From Pseudovirgaria hyperparasitica (taxonomy: Eukaryota > Ascomycota > Dothideomycetes > Acrospermales > Acrospermaceae), in the NCBI RefSeq assembly GCF_010093815.1, contig NW_022985567.1:583367-647366 (forward strand): DNA of 64,000 nucleotides. The letters run 5' to 3'. Position 1 is the stretch's first letter. Every line of letters begins with the position of its first letter. Positions 32,472 to 44,951 of the stretch are shown piece after piece. Position numbers and translations under genes: made by a program. The notes below the pieces were generated by a model that saw only the letters and a list, made by a program, of their open reading frames with translations, ran no database searches and was not told where the DNA came from.

Positions 32472-32816
32472 TCACCTCCTTCCCTCCGCGCCGTGATAAC
32501 AGCTACTACCATCCAAGGACCAATCCGAGTCCTCGCTGATGCTGCTGCTGCGATCCGAGGCACAGCTGGGAAAGCCAAAGTCGACGGGCGAGGGGGGCGG
32601 CGGAGCGGGGGTTTCGTAGAGGTAGGAGGAGTTGCGGTGGTGGGATGATGTGGTTGATGTTGTTCTTGACGTCGAGGTTGATGTGAGGGAGGAGGGAGAG
32701 GTGGAGATGCGGAGGGCGGCGGAGACGTCGTGGCCGAACGACGGGTTTGTGCAGAGGGAGAGGTTGTGGTGGGCGGGTTTGGAGGAGGGTTTGCTGGGGG
32801 TTTTGGAGGATGACAT
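32472..32816 (-). CDS. Small serine-rich hypothetical protein
   Basis: A possible 114-residue protein starting MSSSKTPSKPSSKPAHHNLS at 32816. In favour: the ATG is preceded by a C/A-rich leader typical of fungal 5' UTRs, the frame has non-random content (LCTNPSFGHDVSAALRIST; ETPAPPPPSPVDFGFPSCAS; SISEDSDWSLDGSS), and it is the only protein-like frame in a 6.7 kb repeat-rich stretch. Against: half the sequence is Ser/Thr low complexity and no relative is recognised. The C-terminal end could differ if an intron lies near 32480. Treat it as a candidate only. Confidence 0.38.
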   Translation of the reverse strand: MSSSKTPSKPSSKPAHHNLSLCTNPSFGHDVSAALRISTSPSSLTSTSTSRTTSTTSSHHRNSSYLYETPAPPPPSPVDFGFPSCASDRSSSISEDSDWSLDGSSCYHGAEGRR

Positions 32817-33999
32817 TTTTAGGTGTTTGGTGGTGAGGTTTGGTTTGGTTGTTTGGGGTAGTAGTAGTAGTGGTGGTGGTGGTGTGATTCGTGTGTTTTG
32901 TTGGTCGAGAGCCGGGTAGACGGACGCAAGTGTGGCTTTATCTAGGACTGTGGACAGACAAAGAAGACGGAGACTCTTTGTTGAATGGTTCAAGGGGCGT
33001 TGTGACGGGTGTATTTTTGTCTCGGAGCAAGAGGCACGGCGGAGACCTGCGTATATATAAACATCAGCACGGGCGGGAGGGATGAGGGCGCGGTGCGTTG
33101 GCAGTGAACCATGGCACCAGCAAAGCAGGGCTTACCGAGATGATGCGGAGGAGGAAAGTGACAATCCTTCTTGTCTGGTCTTGTCTTGTCTGGCGTTGGC
33201 AAAGGGCGGAGACGTGTCAGACAGGACTCGTCTGGGGCTGGGGGGGGAGAGAAGCAGTAAGCCGGGCTTTTTTAAGTTTGTCAGGGCGCGGACGGAGTGT
33301 GCGGACGAGACGGAGTGGATGTGAATGGTGTAGCAGGTCCAAGCAGGGGGAAACAGGGCGACAAGGGATGATATATGAATGAAGAATGCAGAACGCAGAA
33401 TGAAGAATGCACAGTCGGAGTGGAGCGTGGTGCAAACGGAGGGATCGTCTTTTCGCAGATATGGGGAACCGGGGGGGGAGGGCAATAAAGTATTCATTCA
33501 CTCATTCATCTATCCATCTATTCATCCATTCATCCATTCATTCGCGTATTCATTCACGGGCCAAGGCTAATACCGGCTACACGAAGAAGCAAGACGAAGC
33601 TAACGGGGGTCCTTCACCGCTCAGGGCATCGGAAGGAAGTCTGCTTGCGTGTGCGTCAGTGTGTTTGAAGAAGCCTGAGTCAGGAAATGAAGCAGAAAGT
33701 AATTATTATATCTTCCTATTTTCCTCCTAAAAGTCTGGGGGAGCCGAAAGGGGGAAAGCCGTCCGCTGTTTTTGGCGGTGGAGGAAGGCGCGCCAAACAC
33801 GCCCCATGCCGCACTAAATTAGGGGAACCCACCCCCCAAAAACCGGGTGCCCTCTGCCCAGAAATTAGTGGGATTAGTGGGATTTAGTGGCAGCAAAGAG
33901 CAAATGCGATTCATTGATTTCACTCTTTCCCCACGACCTCCGATCGCCCTGTCCTTGTCTTGTGTTTTCTTGTGTTGTTCACTTGCTCCAGTCTGCGCT

Positions 34000-34034
34000 C
34001 TCCAGTCTCCAGTCTCCAGTCTCCAGTCTCCAGT
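34000..34034. repeat. Tandem repeat, 5 copies of ctccagt
   Basis: Five exact head-to-tail copies of the 7-base unit ctccagt followed by a partial copy. The same words occur once or twice in the malic enzyme leader near 45004. Confidence 0.9.
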
Positions 34035-37000
34035 CTCCGCTTCATTCCTCCACGCCCGCAAGCTCAACTCAGCTGCACGTTTGACGCCCAAATCTCCGCC
34101 TCATCGTTCTCCTGCGTTTGCCTCCGTCTGCTTGTGTCGCCATCTTGCATGCCGTTTCATCGGCTTGTTTCCATCTGACGCTCAAACCGAGGCGTGGCAC
34201 GCACATCTGCTGTGCTGACGCATACACTTCCTTGTGCCTTGTGCCCCCGTCCGTCAGGACTGCTGTCCTTATTTCAGGCCAGCTGTGGTGGAGGCGGACG
34301 TCTGGGGAACGCGATCGCGCAACGGGGAACGGCCCTGCCCGAGTGGATGGGCGATGGTGATGACTGCGTCGACCGAATCGTACCGTAATTCGTCTCGACA
34401 CGCGCCATGGATTGCTGAGATGAGACCATGTCACTCAATCAATCAATCCGAGTGTGGAGTGGACGCGATCGGCGCCGTGGTACTTGCAGTTTACTCCTGT
34501 GTGCCCCCCGGACTCCAGAGTCTGATTGACTGCTCATGTCTCGTTACTGGACATGCTGCTGTCTTGCACACTCAGCAATATCGTAGCGAGCCATGTTGTG
34601 ACTGTGCCTCGTCCATCAATGTCATTCCACCGTGTCACGCCGAGAGTAGTATATACGGCGACGCGGCGACTCCAGACAGTTGGCCTCTTGGCCGCTGGAC
34701 ACGACATGCCTTGACTGGAGCTCGGCCGCCGCAAGACCGACTCTGAGACGGCTTGGATGGACACCTCGCCGTCCTCGTCTTTGTCCAACTCGAAGTCGAG
34801 CGTGCGTTTACAGGGTGTGGAAGTAAGGGGTAGGGTATAGTGAGTGTCTACGTGGACAACCACAACCGTAGCACCCCCACGCACATCCGCATTCATGGAA
34901 CAGGAAAAGAAAGAGAAGAAGAAAAAGAAAAAAAGAAAGCCTGGTTTGATCTCCACCGTCTCCACGCCGCGTCCACGCTTCCCCAGCATCTCCACTTCCC
35001 TAGATCCCACTATTCCAGGTTTCCCCCCTAAACCCGCCAATACGGCCCCGGGCTTGTCCGCCCACGCTTCTTGCACTCACTCTCAGTAGTAGTATCAGAC
35101 ACACACACAACCAACACAACACATAGCTGGCTGCCCAGTGCTCGCCTCATCTCGTTGTCTGGCGCCTACACCACGCCAGGATGGTTTCTCGAACGCACAC
35201 GGAATAACCTGCCGTCGTCGCACGCCCACATCACACACGGGACTTCGTAGCCGTTTGCACCGCACGCTGGCCAACCGTCGGTCCATCGCAGCACCCGATC
35301 CATGCCTTTGCTTGCCTTTGCTGTCCTGTCTCCAGTCGAGAAGGAAGAATCATGGAACAACGCCCCGAATCTCGACGCATATTGGCCACTACAATACCAC
35401 CCCAAACACGCACCAGCAGATCGTACACCGGGCCCCAGCTTGGCACCTGCAACGACAACTCCCGAGCCAGATGGACGGCACGCAGGTACCGCGCAACCCA
35501 GTCAGCCCCTGTCGTCGTGTCGTCTTCTTTCATTCAGGTTGCTTGCCTTCTGTGACGTACCGTGTCCATGGCGGAGGAGGCCTTTTTGCCTGCTTGCTTG
35601 CTTGATTGATTGATACTCTGATACTTTGATACTCGCGTCAACCTTACCCCCCCTCCGTTTCCGTCCTCTCGTTCGTTGCCCGGAGTAATTCGTATCTTAT
35701 CTCACGAATGTCTCACTCACTAAACACGCATATTCTAGAATGAGCAAATGCTAGTCTAGTCTGAACGATCAGCGACTATAAGATTAGTGCGTATGTGAGA
35801 GAGCCCTGGCCGCCGCCTGGGAGGGATCGAACAAGGCCGCCAACGGACGGGCTCCCCCCGGCAGCTCGCCCCGTTCCCCGCGCCTACATACTCTAGCGCT
35901 CGCCCGGGGAGGTCTACGGGTGGGTGTGGGTGTCCCACAATGGATGGATGGATCTGACCGGCTATTTAATTAGTAGGAAAGAAAAATCGATATCGATAAT
36001 CGTCGTTGATTTATCTATGTACGTACAGCAGCTGCTGGAGCTAGCTTTCGGGGGACGAATATATCATATCGCCCGTTGATCGAGCCGGTGTTTGTATTCA
36101 TTTTCATATTCACATTCATATTGAGAGCAGACGGGACCGGGCAGTTTCGATCATACCTAGACTCGGCCTAACGACCGTTGACCGTTCTATGGATATCTCA
36201 GACTTGTTGCTCCCTACTGCACTGCACTGCACTGCACCCGTCCGTCAAGTCGTCAATCCTGCCGTCTAGAACGCCACGATCCGCACTATGATATCACGAA
36301 CAAAAGTAATATAGTACACATCTACTCCAAATATACACGCTCTCTGCGAGTACCCTGATGGCCAACTAATATCCCATCTTTCCCCCATTCATCTCCATCT
36401 CCATCTCCATCCATCTACGCAGCGCACATCGTACCGCGCGCCGCCCATCGCACATCGCACCGCACTGTAGATCAACCGTCCAAGCTCCCCGGCTCTAATC
36501 GCTGCCGATAGAGTGTTGGAGGTCAATTCCAGATCAATACCCGTACGGGTATACCGCTCGGTTAGACTATTAATTAGTGGATGGTGTATTTCTCCGACTT
36601 TGCTAGATAATTAGTCAGCTAATTAATTGTCTAGCTGAGTGAGTGAGTGAGAGTAATTACTGGACGCTCTCCATCTGTCGGCATGGCGGCGTGCGGGTAA
36701 TTGGCGTGTACTTGATGGGGAAATATATATGTATGTGTTGGATTGGGTGGTGGTGTTTTTTATTAGGGTTTGGTGCATGTATATATGAATGAGTATATAC
36801 ACACCGTAGAACACGCATTACGCATAGCTACCATATCGACCATGCCGAAGCGATGTAATAATTACTGCTAAGGATGATTCTAGACTACCGATAGTGAGGG
36901 TTAGTGTCCATAATTATCGGATAGCCCATCTTGCCCTTCTCGTCCTTTCTCCCTCGCCTACCTCCCTCCCTACCGTGCGCGTTAATTATTAAGCTAAGTC

Positions 37001-37120
37001 GGAACTTGCTCCTTCTTTGCTCGTTTTGTGCTTTGTGCTTTGCTCTCTTTGTGCTTTGTGTCTCCGTCTCCGTCTACGTATGTGTCTTAGTATGCGTCTT
37101 AGTATGCGTCTCCGTCTGCC

Positions 37121-37280
37121 CTGCTCTGCCCTGCTCTACTCTGCTCTGCCCTGCTCTACTCTGCTCTGCCCTGCTCTACTCTGCTCTGCCCTGCTCTACT
37201 CTGCTCTGCCCTGCTCTACTCTGCTCTGCCCTGCTCTACTCTGCTCTGCCCTGCTCTACTCTGCTCTGCCCTGCTCTACT
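37121..37280. repeat. Minisatellite, 8 perfect copies of a 20-base unit
   Basis: The unit ctgctctgccctgctctact is repeated eight times without a mismatch (160 bases). Each unit is itself two related 10-mers. The array keeps all frames open for long stretches, which creates the spurious ORF at 36931-37566. Confidence 0.97.
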
Positions 37281-37897
37281 CACTCCACTCCCCACTCCCT
37301 CCAAAGTCCACACAGTCATCCAATTTCGTGTGTTCGTGTCCATATATGCATTTAACCCCGTGCGTATCCGTATTAATGAACTGCTAAATAGTGTCCGCGG
37401 GCCCCGGGTTCCGGGTTCCCCGTCCCCCCCCGTTCCAGCCGTTCTACCCCATCCATCCACCCAGTCGCTGGCTCCCGTCGGATCATGCACGTATACATGC
37501 ACGTACGTTCGTTTCGGGTTCCTTCTGTTTCACGCCCCGTGTTTTGTAGAGCTGGCGTATTTTTAGTCGTGCTTGCTTGACGGCTTGGAAGGGGTTTGGG
37601 AGGGGCTTAGAATAGGGGTTGGAAGAGGGCTTAGAAGGGGGGCGGAGAGAGAGAGAGAGGGACTAGAAAGAGAATTGGAAAGAGGATTGGAGAGCAGACA
37701 GGTTATAAAGTAATTACTACTTAGATTGCGTCGAATGCGTGCGTGTATAATGGCGAAGGGTGATGTGTTGATATTGGATATATATATATAGTGTTTGCTT
37801 ACTATGAATATGGGTTTTTAAGCTATTTTTTGATGATGTTTAGTCTAATGATGGTTGATTTGTGATGATGTGCAAGTGGTGGTGTGGAGAATTATAG

Positions 37898-38195
37898 ATT
37901 GGGTGTAGAGTGGGTGTAGAGTGGCTGTATACTGGCTGTATACTGGCTGTAGAGTAGCTATATACTAGCTATAGAGTAGCTATAGAGTAGCTATATACTA
38001 GCTATAGAGTAGCTATATACTAGCTATAGAGTGGCTATATACTAGCTATAAGGTAGTTATAAACTTAGGTATAGAGTGGGTGTAGAGTGGTTATAGAGCG
38101 GGTATAGAGTGGTTATAGAGCGGGTATAGAGTGGTCGTAGACTGAGTATAGACTGATCGTAGACTGTCTATAGATTTGGCTATATACTATGGATT
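37898..38195. repeat. Imperfect tandem array of about 12-base units
   Basis: Roughly 24 degenerate units alternating between gtagagtgg/ctatagagtag and ctatatactag. Units drift progressively along the array, as expected from slippage followed by point change. Confidence 0.8.
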
Positions 38196-38346
38196 ATCTA
38201 TTGGCGGTAGTCTAGGGCGGGCATGTATATATGCTATATAGTAAGTAGTATGCGATATGCTACTACTTATGTATGTATCTATCCATCCATCCATCCATCC
38301 ATCCACATGTATGATTAGCAACCACAACCACACCTACGTACGACAC

Positions 38347-40203
38347 TCACGACCTCCGCACAACCACATCCACGCCAAACCCCGTGTCCAAGTCCACCCA
38401 ATGCTTCCTCTTGCCCGCCTTCTCCACGGCACGCACCTTGCCCTGCACATCCTCCGTCCACAGCGCCGCGCCCTCAGGACCGTGGAGCTCAAGCTCAAAT
38501 CGCACAGTTGCTACTTTCCTCTTCTTCTCCTTCTCCTTCTCGCCCTTCCCCTCCTTCTCCTTTTCAACCCTACCCTCCCCACCCTTCTCCCCATCACCAC
38601 GTACAACCCACCCAGCACTCAACCTCGCCACATCCCCGACCACAACCCCAGCAGGCCACACACCCCTAACTACGCCCGCGACACGGCCCAGATACATAAC
38701 CCACCACGCCTTAGCCGCCGGCAAGAGACGCACAAGACTAGTGTAGAACACCAGATCCGCGCCTGTCAGCGCCTTACGGCCACCGTAGCTCTCACACAGT
38801 AGTACGGCCAGCTCGGCGCGACGCACGTGCGAGAGGCCGTGTGTACCGGCCAAGGCGCCCGTCGTGGTGCTGCGTAGTGCGGCTGCGGCGCGGACATCGC
38901 TTGGGAGGGCGGCGTGCATGTATAGTGTGCCGGCAAAGGCGGATATGTCGGCGGGGGTGTATGGGCAGGTGAGCTCGCCAGGGGTGTGTGTGTCATGAGA
39001 CGGGATGGCGTGGCTGAGGATGGGCGCGAGGAGGTGTGCGTGCGGTGGGGCAAAGGGGGCACTGGCGACGTGCAGCGGGTCCTGAGTGCGGATATCGTTT
39101 GCGAGCTCGCGGAATAGGGTGCCCTCGCGCACGCCGCCCTGAGCGAAGAAGACGTCTGAAATGGTGGGGAGGGCGGCGAGGAGGCATTCGACCAGTAGGG
39201 CGACGGCGGGGACTTGGGTTGCGCGGCGGGCGCTCACGCGGAAGATGGCGCTGTGGTCGTCGGACACGAGACTTGCGACGGCGGATGTGATGGCGGATGT
39301 GTTGTAGAAGGCTGCGGGCGCGATGCGGAAGCCGTTAATCAGGGGGATCGGATATGGCTGGACCGGGTGTGTGTGCATCTGGACGAAACCCCAGCCGCGG
39401 AAGCCGCCGCCGGAGAGATATAGATTGAGACCCTTCCCGTCGGCGTCGGCCAGGAGGTGGTCTGGAATCCCGATTGCGTGCACGGCGTCTTTCATGGCGG
39501 TCGTGATCTCGCTCTTGAGCGCTGCGACTGCATCTGCGCCGGACGCTTCGGCTTCACGGAGCCGGCGCAGGAGCGCGGCAGCACCGTACGGCATGCTGAC
39601 GGAAAACTTGTCGCTGAGGCTGACCTTCTCCGGATGGTCATGGTCCGGGAACACGAGCCAAGTGATCTGAGTTGAGCCGCCTCCGAGATCCATGACGAGG
39701 CCGCGAACGGCGTCAAAGGAGGATGCCACGCCGTATGCGCCGACGAGCCCCTCTGTGTCCTTAGGATACATCTCGACGTCGAGGCCAGTCTCATGTTTGA
39801 TGCTTTGCTGGAGTTCGACGGAGTTCTTTGCGGTGCGTGTTGCTTCGGTAGCGACGATGCGGACGTTGGACTTGGGGACGCCAAAGGCAGCACAGGTGCG
39901 TTGAAAGGCCTTGAGGGCAGCGGTAACCTCATTGATGGTGGACGAGGGGATGGGAATAGCGTCGGAGCCCTGCCATTGGGCGTCGTAGAGGGAGATGCCG
40001 GTGCGGTGTTGATAGATGACCGGGAGGATACGGGCGACTTCAGGGGAAGTGTCAGTGATCGAGAAGCGTATACCATTACTGGGAGATCTTAGTATGAACA
40101 AGGACAATGGTTCTCAACCCAACATGGAGGGATGACAATCGGCTTACCTGCCCATATCCACTATAGCCTTGTAGCCAGGCTTCTCAACAGGGAGATGTGG
40201 CAT
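38347..40203 (-). CDS. RTG2: Retrograde regulation protein 2 (Ppx/GppA family)
   Basis: Rtg2 in yeast senses mitochondrial state and relieves Mks1 inhibition of the Rtg1/3 factors; it belongs to the Ppx/GppA ASKHA phosphatase fold. The 595-residue protein has exons 40203-40148 and 40078-38347. The join yields the family N-terminus KAIVDMGSNGIRFSITDTSP, with the phosphate-1 motif Asp16. The phosphate-2 motif is GLVMDLGGGSTQITWLVF near residue 155, and further family strings are IVATEATRTAKNS, DTEGLVGAYGV, NLYLSGGGFRGWGF and FFAQGGVREGTLF. The C-terminal third holds a charged Lys/Glu insert (EKEKEGKGEKEKEKKRKV). In filamentous fungi its role in retrograde signalling is inferred, and polyphosphatase-like activity is an alternative. 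Confidence 0.9.
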
Positions 40204-40662
40204 GATGCCAAGAGTCTGTGATAGACGTCTCGAAGCGGAAACTAGTGTTGAGTACTTGGGCATAGACTCATGCCACCAGGTTTCATGCGGGGTAAGGAGA
40301 AGGAGTACAGCCGCGACCAAGATCAGAAGGATGTGGTAACTCCAACAGAATGCCAGGGTGGAGTCTTGATCCTCAGAGTGTATGTTAGTTGTGGTATTGA
40401 GCTTTGCAAGAAGGCCGTTCCCTTATGGTAAGGTAACAGGCGAAAACTGTGCCATGACGTAATCAAATCTGTTGAATGTGGCAGGTCAGCACGTGCTTGT
40501 GCTCAGAGCTGTTATCAAGGTGAGGGATCGCATTTTACAGATATTACTTAAGCCCTCTCAAAAAGTATGCCACCAAACACCACTCAGGGAATATTACATC
40601 GATCCTGCACCGCCCTTGAAAACTCCATATTACTGCGGAATTCAGCCACTGCATGCCGAACA
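40204..40662 (-). promoter_or_regulatory. RTG2 upstream region
   Basis: 459 bases between the RTG2 ATG and the stop of the HAM1-like gene, both on the minus strand. No gene and no clear motif seen. Confidence 0.4.
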
Positions 40663-42953
40663 CTAGGTCATGAATGTCGTATGTACGTCGAAGATGTCAT
40701 TCCTCCATCCACCCTGCTCGTAGTCGAGCACGCGTTCTTCAGCATGAGCTGCTTCGTCGTTCCAGAGCTTGACCACGCTGCCAGGTGCATATACGCCTTT
40801 GAAGACGCCCTTGCCCGGCTGCGCAACACCAACGCGGCTGTACAGATCGGGGTCTTCCTCTGGCGTGAGACGAGCAGCGACAGCCTTGAAGAACGTCATG
40901 ACATCCTTCGGATCTGAGATACGGGTTGCTCTCAACCTCTCACGAGCAAATAGTAGTTCGCGGTTGGCAGCATGAAGGCCGTCTGCAATGGCCGTAGCGA
41001 GTTGCTTTTCCATGACTTTCCGCACGACAGGGCGTAAAAGTGGCTTGAACAGCCAGGCGAGCCAACTGAGCTTGCTCTTGCGAAGTTTATAGTTCAGCTT
41101 ATGGACGTGCACGCGGACGTCCTTGAGTGTGAGGATCTGCTCGAGCTTCTCCTTGGCTATCTCAACATCGAGATGAATGTCAATGCCTCGTTCGTCTAGT
41201 TCAAAGGAAGTGATTCCCTCGTCGGCGAAACGGAGTATGCCAGTGTGTGCTCTGAGCCAGAATCCGACCTCCTCAGAACGAAGGGATAAGCCGTCGATCT
41301 TGATGGTGACCAGGGACGTTGTTTTGGTTGTGGTGCGGAATCGAGCCTTACGAATTTCCAGATCATTGTACGTCTCAATACGCAACTTGTATGGCAAGAA
41401 GGAGGTATGGTTAATCGTTCGACCGGGTTCGAGAATCAAGTTTTCAAGTAAGAGATCAATCTCAGGCGTGGATATTTCGAGGCGAGGAATCGGGAGATAT
41501 TGAACTGCCTGGATAAGTAAGGGGACGAACACATGAATGCTATCTTTGATGAGTTCGGTATTGGTGTACTGATGGGCAGGAGACAAGATCTTTGCGATGG
41601 TAGTCGATGTCTTGATCAACTTTGCAATATCTTCATCATACAACACCGATTGGATGGTAGCTTGGATGGCGCCGAGGAACGCGTCAACATCATCACGTAG
41701 GGAGGACTCCTTGCCCAATAGTCGGGTCTTCTCACGTAGCTCTGCAAATTTCTCGTCGGCATTGTCGAAGAAGCTGGGGTCGGTCAGGAGTTCTTCCAAC
41801 GAGTTACCAAGGTGCATCATCATATCCTCAAACTGCGGATCATTTTCACCATGCTCTTTCAGCTGTAGAAATCTTTCCTCCAATTTGTCCCACTGCTTGC
41901 CGTCGCCAAAAGACTTCAAGAACAGCCAGAAGTTCTTTACAGCTCTTTCGGTCGCAGGATTGGTATGAATGTCTTGGTCGGCAGTCTCTGCAGTGTCCTT
42001 GATAGCTCTGGAGTATACCATGGCATATCGCTTTATAAGCAGAGATATGGTGGAAACTGAGTCTGAGTAATCATTTCTTCTCCGAAGTTTAGTCACGGCC
42101 TGCTTCAGTCTGTAGAGGAGTGTCTCCTTCTCGTCTCCAGTGATTTTGTCCTCAAGACTTTGTTCGGCCTCCTTTGCGACCTCGAGCGCACCGTTTCCAA
42201 CAGCTTTCGACATGTCTGCAACATCACCAGCGAGCTCATTGCTGGTGGGCGCTGGCCTGTCATCGGCACCGGGTTTCTTCAATGCATCCTGCTCAGTCTG
42301 CGAAGGCTCAATTTGTTTACCGGCTTCTTCGGCGACGTCAGATAACTTGAATGCAGCATCTTTGAACACCTCACGACCAATTGTTGTGATATCGGACAGG
42401 AATACACGGAAATCGGAGTTGGTAAGGAGGAGGGAGCCAACAGTACGGAGGCTTTGATAGGCTAGGCTGAGTTAGCGGGAAATCATCAGAACAGGAGCAC
42501 GAGTCGTTTACCAGCAGCAGTATCTGCCTTGGCTTTGGCTTTGGAAGCTCTTTCGGCGATATCGTCAACATCCACAGAGACCCTTGACTTTGACAGATAC
42601 CAAATCAAGTCTTGTATCTGGTCTTCGGAGTTCTTGTGCTGCAGCATCTCCATGAATTGCTTCAGGAACAGCTTCGTGTACCGGACCAGGAGTCGTCCGG
42701 AATCGCTGAGGTCCTCATTGTCCGGATTGAGGATGTCAGCGGCAGACAACGTACGCAGATTAATTATCGCCTGCTCGTTGGACGGCATATAACCCTTGGT
42801 CAGGGCTCGAATCATCTGGTAGGAGTGCAGTTTTTGATGGAGCTCCCTTTGTAAGACGGTGTCATCGTGGTACTGGGGGAGCAACGGCTCGGTGTCCTGG
42901 CCCTTGGACTTGCGGAAACCTAGACACGACGACATGTTTGTACTGAGGCCCAT
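40663..42953 (-). CDS. HAM1-like protein (fungal TULIP/BPI-like lipid-binding candidate)
   Basis: A 746-residue cytosolic protein of the fungal family carrying the HAM1-like N- and C-terminal domains (formerly DUF5923 and DUF4449), related in fold to BPI-type lipid-transfer proteins. Exons are 42953-42512 and 42461-40663 (50-base intron). The N-terminus reads EPLLPQYHDDTVLQRELHQK, LHSYQMIRALTKGYMPSNEQ, then a central helical region (LAGDVADMSKAVGNGALEVA; YRLKQAVTKLRRRNDYSDSV). The C-terminal beta-rich domain has PYKLRIETYNDLEIRKARFR, IKIDGLSLRSEEVGFWLRAH and ISDPKDVMTFFKAVAARL. There is no signal peptide. An internal start at 42935 (MSSCLGF) matches relatives slightly better than the 42953 ATG. 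Lipid transfer is inferred from fold relatedness only. Confidence 0.85.
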
Positions 42954-44951
42954 CTAGTATAGGGCTATGCTAGAGTTGGGTGTAGAGGAGACTGGGTACT
43001 AGGTGTAGGAGTCGGTGTAGGGAGTGCTCATTATAGGCAGCAAACGGGGCGGAGAAGATGACGAGGGAAGTGCTCATGAGCGAACCAGACCAAGGAGCAA
43101 TACAAGAAGTTGGAACGGCGTTAAGGTAGCGACGTATCACACGGGTTGGAAGTTGGAAAGGATGGTTAGTGTAGGCGTCGTGTGAACTGCTGAACTCTGA
43201 ATGTCCTCCGGGAGCTTCACTTCGCATCGCATCATGACGTACGACGCTCGCAATACCAAGCCACATCTGTGGCGCTAACCCTCCTCATGCCTCAGGCTAT
43301 AATACAGCCTCAGGCTTGTACCGAGGTACTGTAGTGACATGCAGCCATCAACGGAACGCATTGCATTATTGATGATGGGTTTGGCACCGATGCTTGTCGA
43401 GCTCAAGCCTTTGCCCAGAAAATCGTCTGCTTAAGATGATACGGTCGGGAGTTTGTGCAGAAGCTTTGATCATGAACTACTGGAATGACGGCTATTGAAT
43501 AAATCCCGTTCAGCGATACCAGGTACACTGCGCTCGAGCTAGTGCAGTGCTGTGTTGTTCCACGACATTTTCACGTCGACGAGAATTGAAGATGCTCAAT
43601 TACGCGTTGACGATATCAATCGCGTGTGGTGTGATGGGTAGAAGAGCTCTCGGGTGTTCTTGGGTGTTCTCGTGCGGGGATCCGCAGTCGTCGAGACAGT
43701 GAATCATATTGAAAGCGCGGATCAGAGACGGACGGTAATAGAGAGACAAGACCACCTTTTCACTTTTCACCTTGGCTCCACGTGGAAAGTGTGGGCATAG
43801 TGCTCAACGGCCGACCGACTAGCCGAGTGACGATCCATGATCCATGGTACGGAATAGATAGCACTGCAGGTTGTAGTGGTACTATACACGGCAACAACTC
43901 AATCAGCGTATAATTAGAGCTGTCGCGGTTGAGTCGAGCATGTCTGAGACCAGCACGCCGCCGTAAAGGCGCGGTCGCCCGCTTCATCATTGAAACTTCA
44001 AACTCATCAGAAAGAATCGACCCCATTTCTCAGCAGCCAAGCAGGGTACAGGTAGCGGCCAGCACGCAGTCTGTGCCCACATCCCCGTCCCACACACCAT
44101 AACCAACATCCTGGGGAAGAAAAAGTCTGAGGTTGAGATTGAGTCGAGGCAGGTCGACCGATGTGTGCTTCTGATACACACATCTCTGGCCTGGCTGCGG
44201 ACCCTTCACCGACGTTCCAGTTTGCTGCATCTGATGAGCATGCAACGAAACCCAATCGGAGATGCTTCAACTTCCATGACCAATGCTCAACACCAACAGC
44301 TCCTTCAAGCCACAGGCCAGCCAATTCCATCAAGTTGCGGGCTGCTATTGTCGTTGGGACTCGGGGGCGAGCACGATGCAGCTGCAACGTATAGCTTTTG
44401 CAGTGTGAGGGCCACGCATGCACCCAACCAGGTTCCTGGAAAAGCGGCTGATGGCTGAGTCAAGGAAACCGTTGAGTAGAGAGCCACAAGCCCCGGTAAT
44501 TATTAACATAACGAGAAATTATAGGGAGAGATTGTGTAGGTATTAGCTATTATAGCTGCTGGCACCGAGTCATCATCACTAGTTACTATCCATTTGCAAG
44601 TCGTCCGAGTGGAGAGAGCTCTGGCCATCCCCAGCGGACAGAATAGGACAAAAGAGGCCCAGACGATAATGATAATGGTAATAGTTAGGGAATAATAGGT
44701 CCATTTATATGGGCCGTCGCGAGGATGAATTGATTCCTTTTTTTTTTCTGTTTTCCGACTGCTGCTCCGGTGATCCAGTCATTGCCAGTGCCACCCTGAA
44801 ACAGACACTCTCTCATTCCAACACGCCTCTCACATACTACACACACCCACACACACACACTACACACTCATACCCTGACAGCAGCCCTTACCTGCCCTGC
44901 ATCTTACATTTGCCGCGGCTGGCTGTTCCTTTGCTTACTTGCCCTTCACTA
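42954..44951. other. Intergenic region between HAM1-like gene and malic enzyme
   Basis: 2 kb of divergent upstream DNA with no supported gene. ORFs up to 138 codons (44007-44423 minus) lack recognisable motifs. A (CA)n microsatellite lies near 44840-44868, and a pyrimidine-rich malic enzyme leader runs from about 44870 on. Confidence 0.5.

Larger units (their letters stand above)
32817..38346. other. Repeat-rich gene desert
   Basis: 5.5 kb with no convincing gene on either strand. It is packed with simple sequence: CATT/CATC tetramers (33500-33555), five copies of ctccagt (34000-34034), a (CAT/CTC)n tract (36385-36412), a perfect 20-base minisatellite (37121-37280), an imperfect GGCTATAGAGTA-type array (about 37898-38195) and (TCCA)n (38280-38303). 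Open frames here follow the repeat composition and are not protein-like. Confidence 0.6.

Noticed and set aside
34234-34746. 170-codon plus-strand ORF and its 180-codon minus-strand counterpart (34534-35076)
   Set aside because: Composition is random-looking, there is no domain, and the frames lie in repeat-rich DNA.
36931-37566. 211-codon plus-strand ORF
   Set aside because: It is open only because the 20-base minisatellite has no stop in any frame; the translation is a Ser/Ala/Leu/Cys repeat with no protein-like flanks.
31638-38346. Centromere or subtelomere
   Set aside because: No telomeric repeats and no long satellite; only assorted short repeats. Ordinary single-copy genes lie on both sides.
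38257-38802. 181-codon plus-strand ORF
   Set aside because: Antisense to the RTG2 3' end; its start lies in a TCCA simple repeat.
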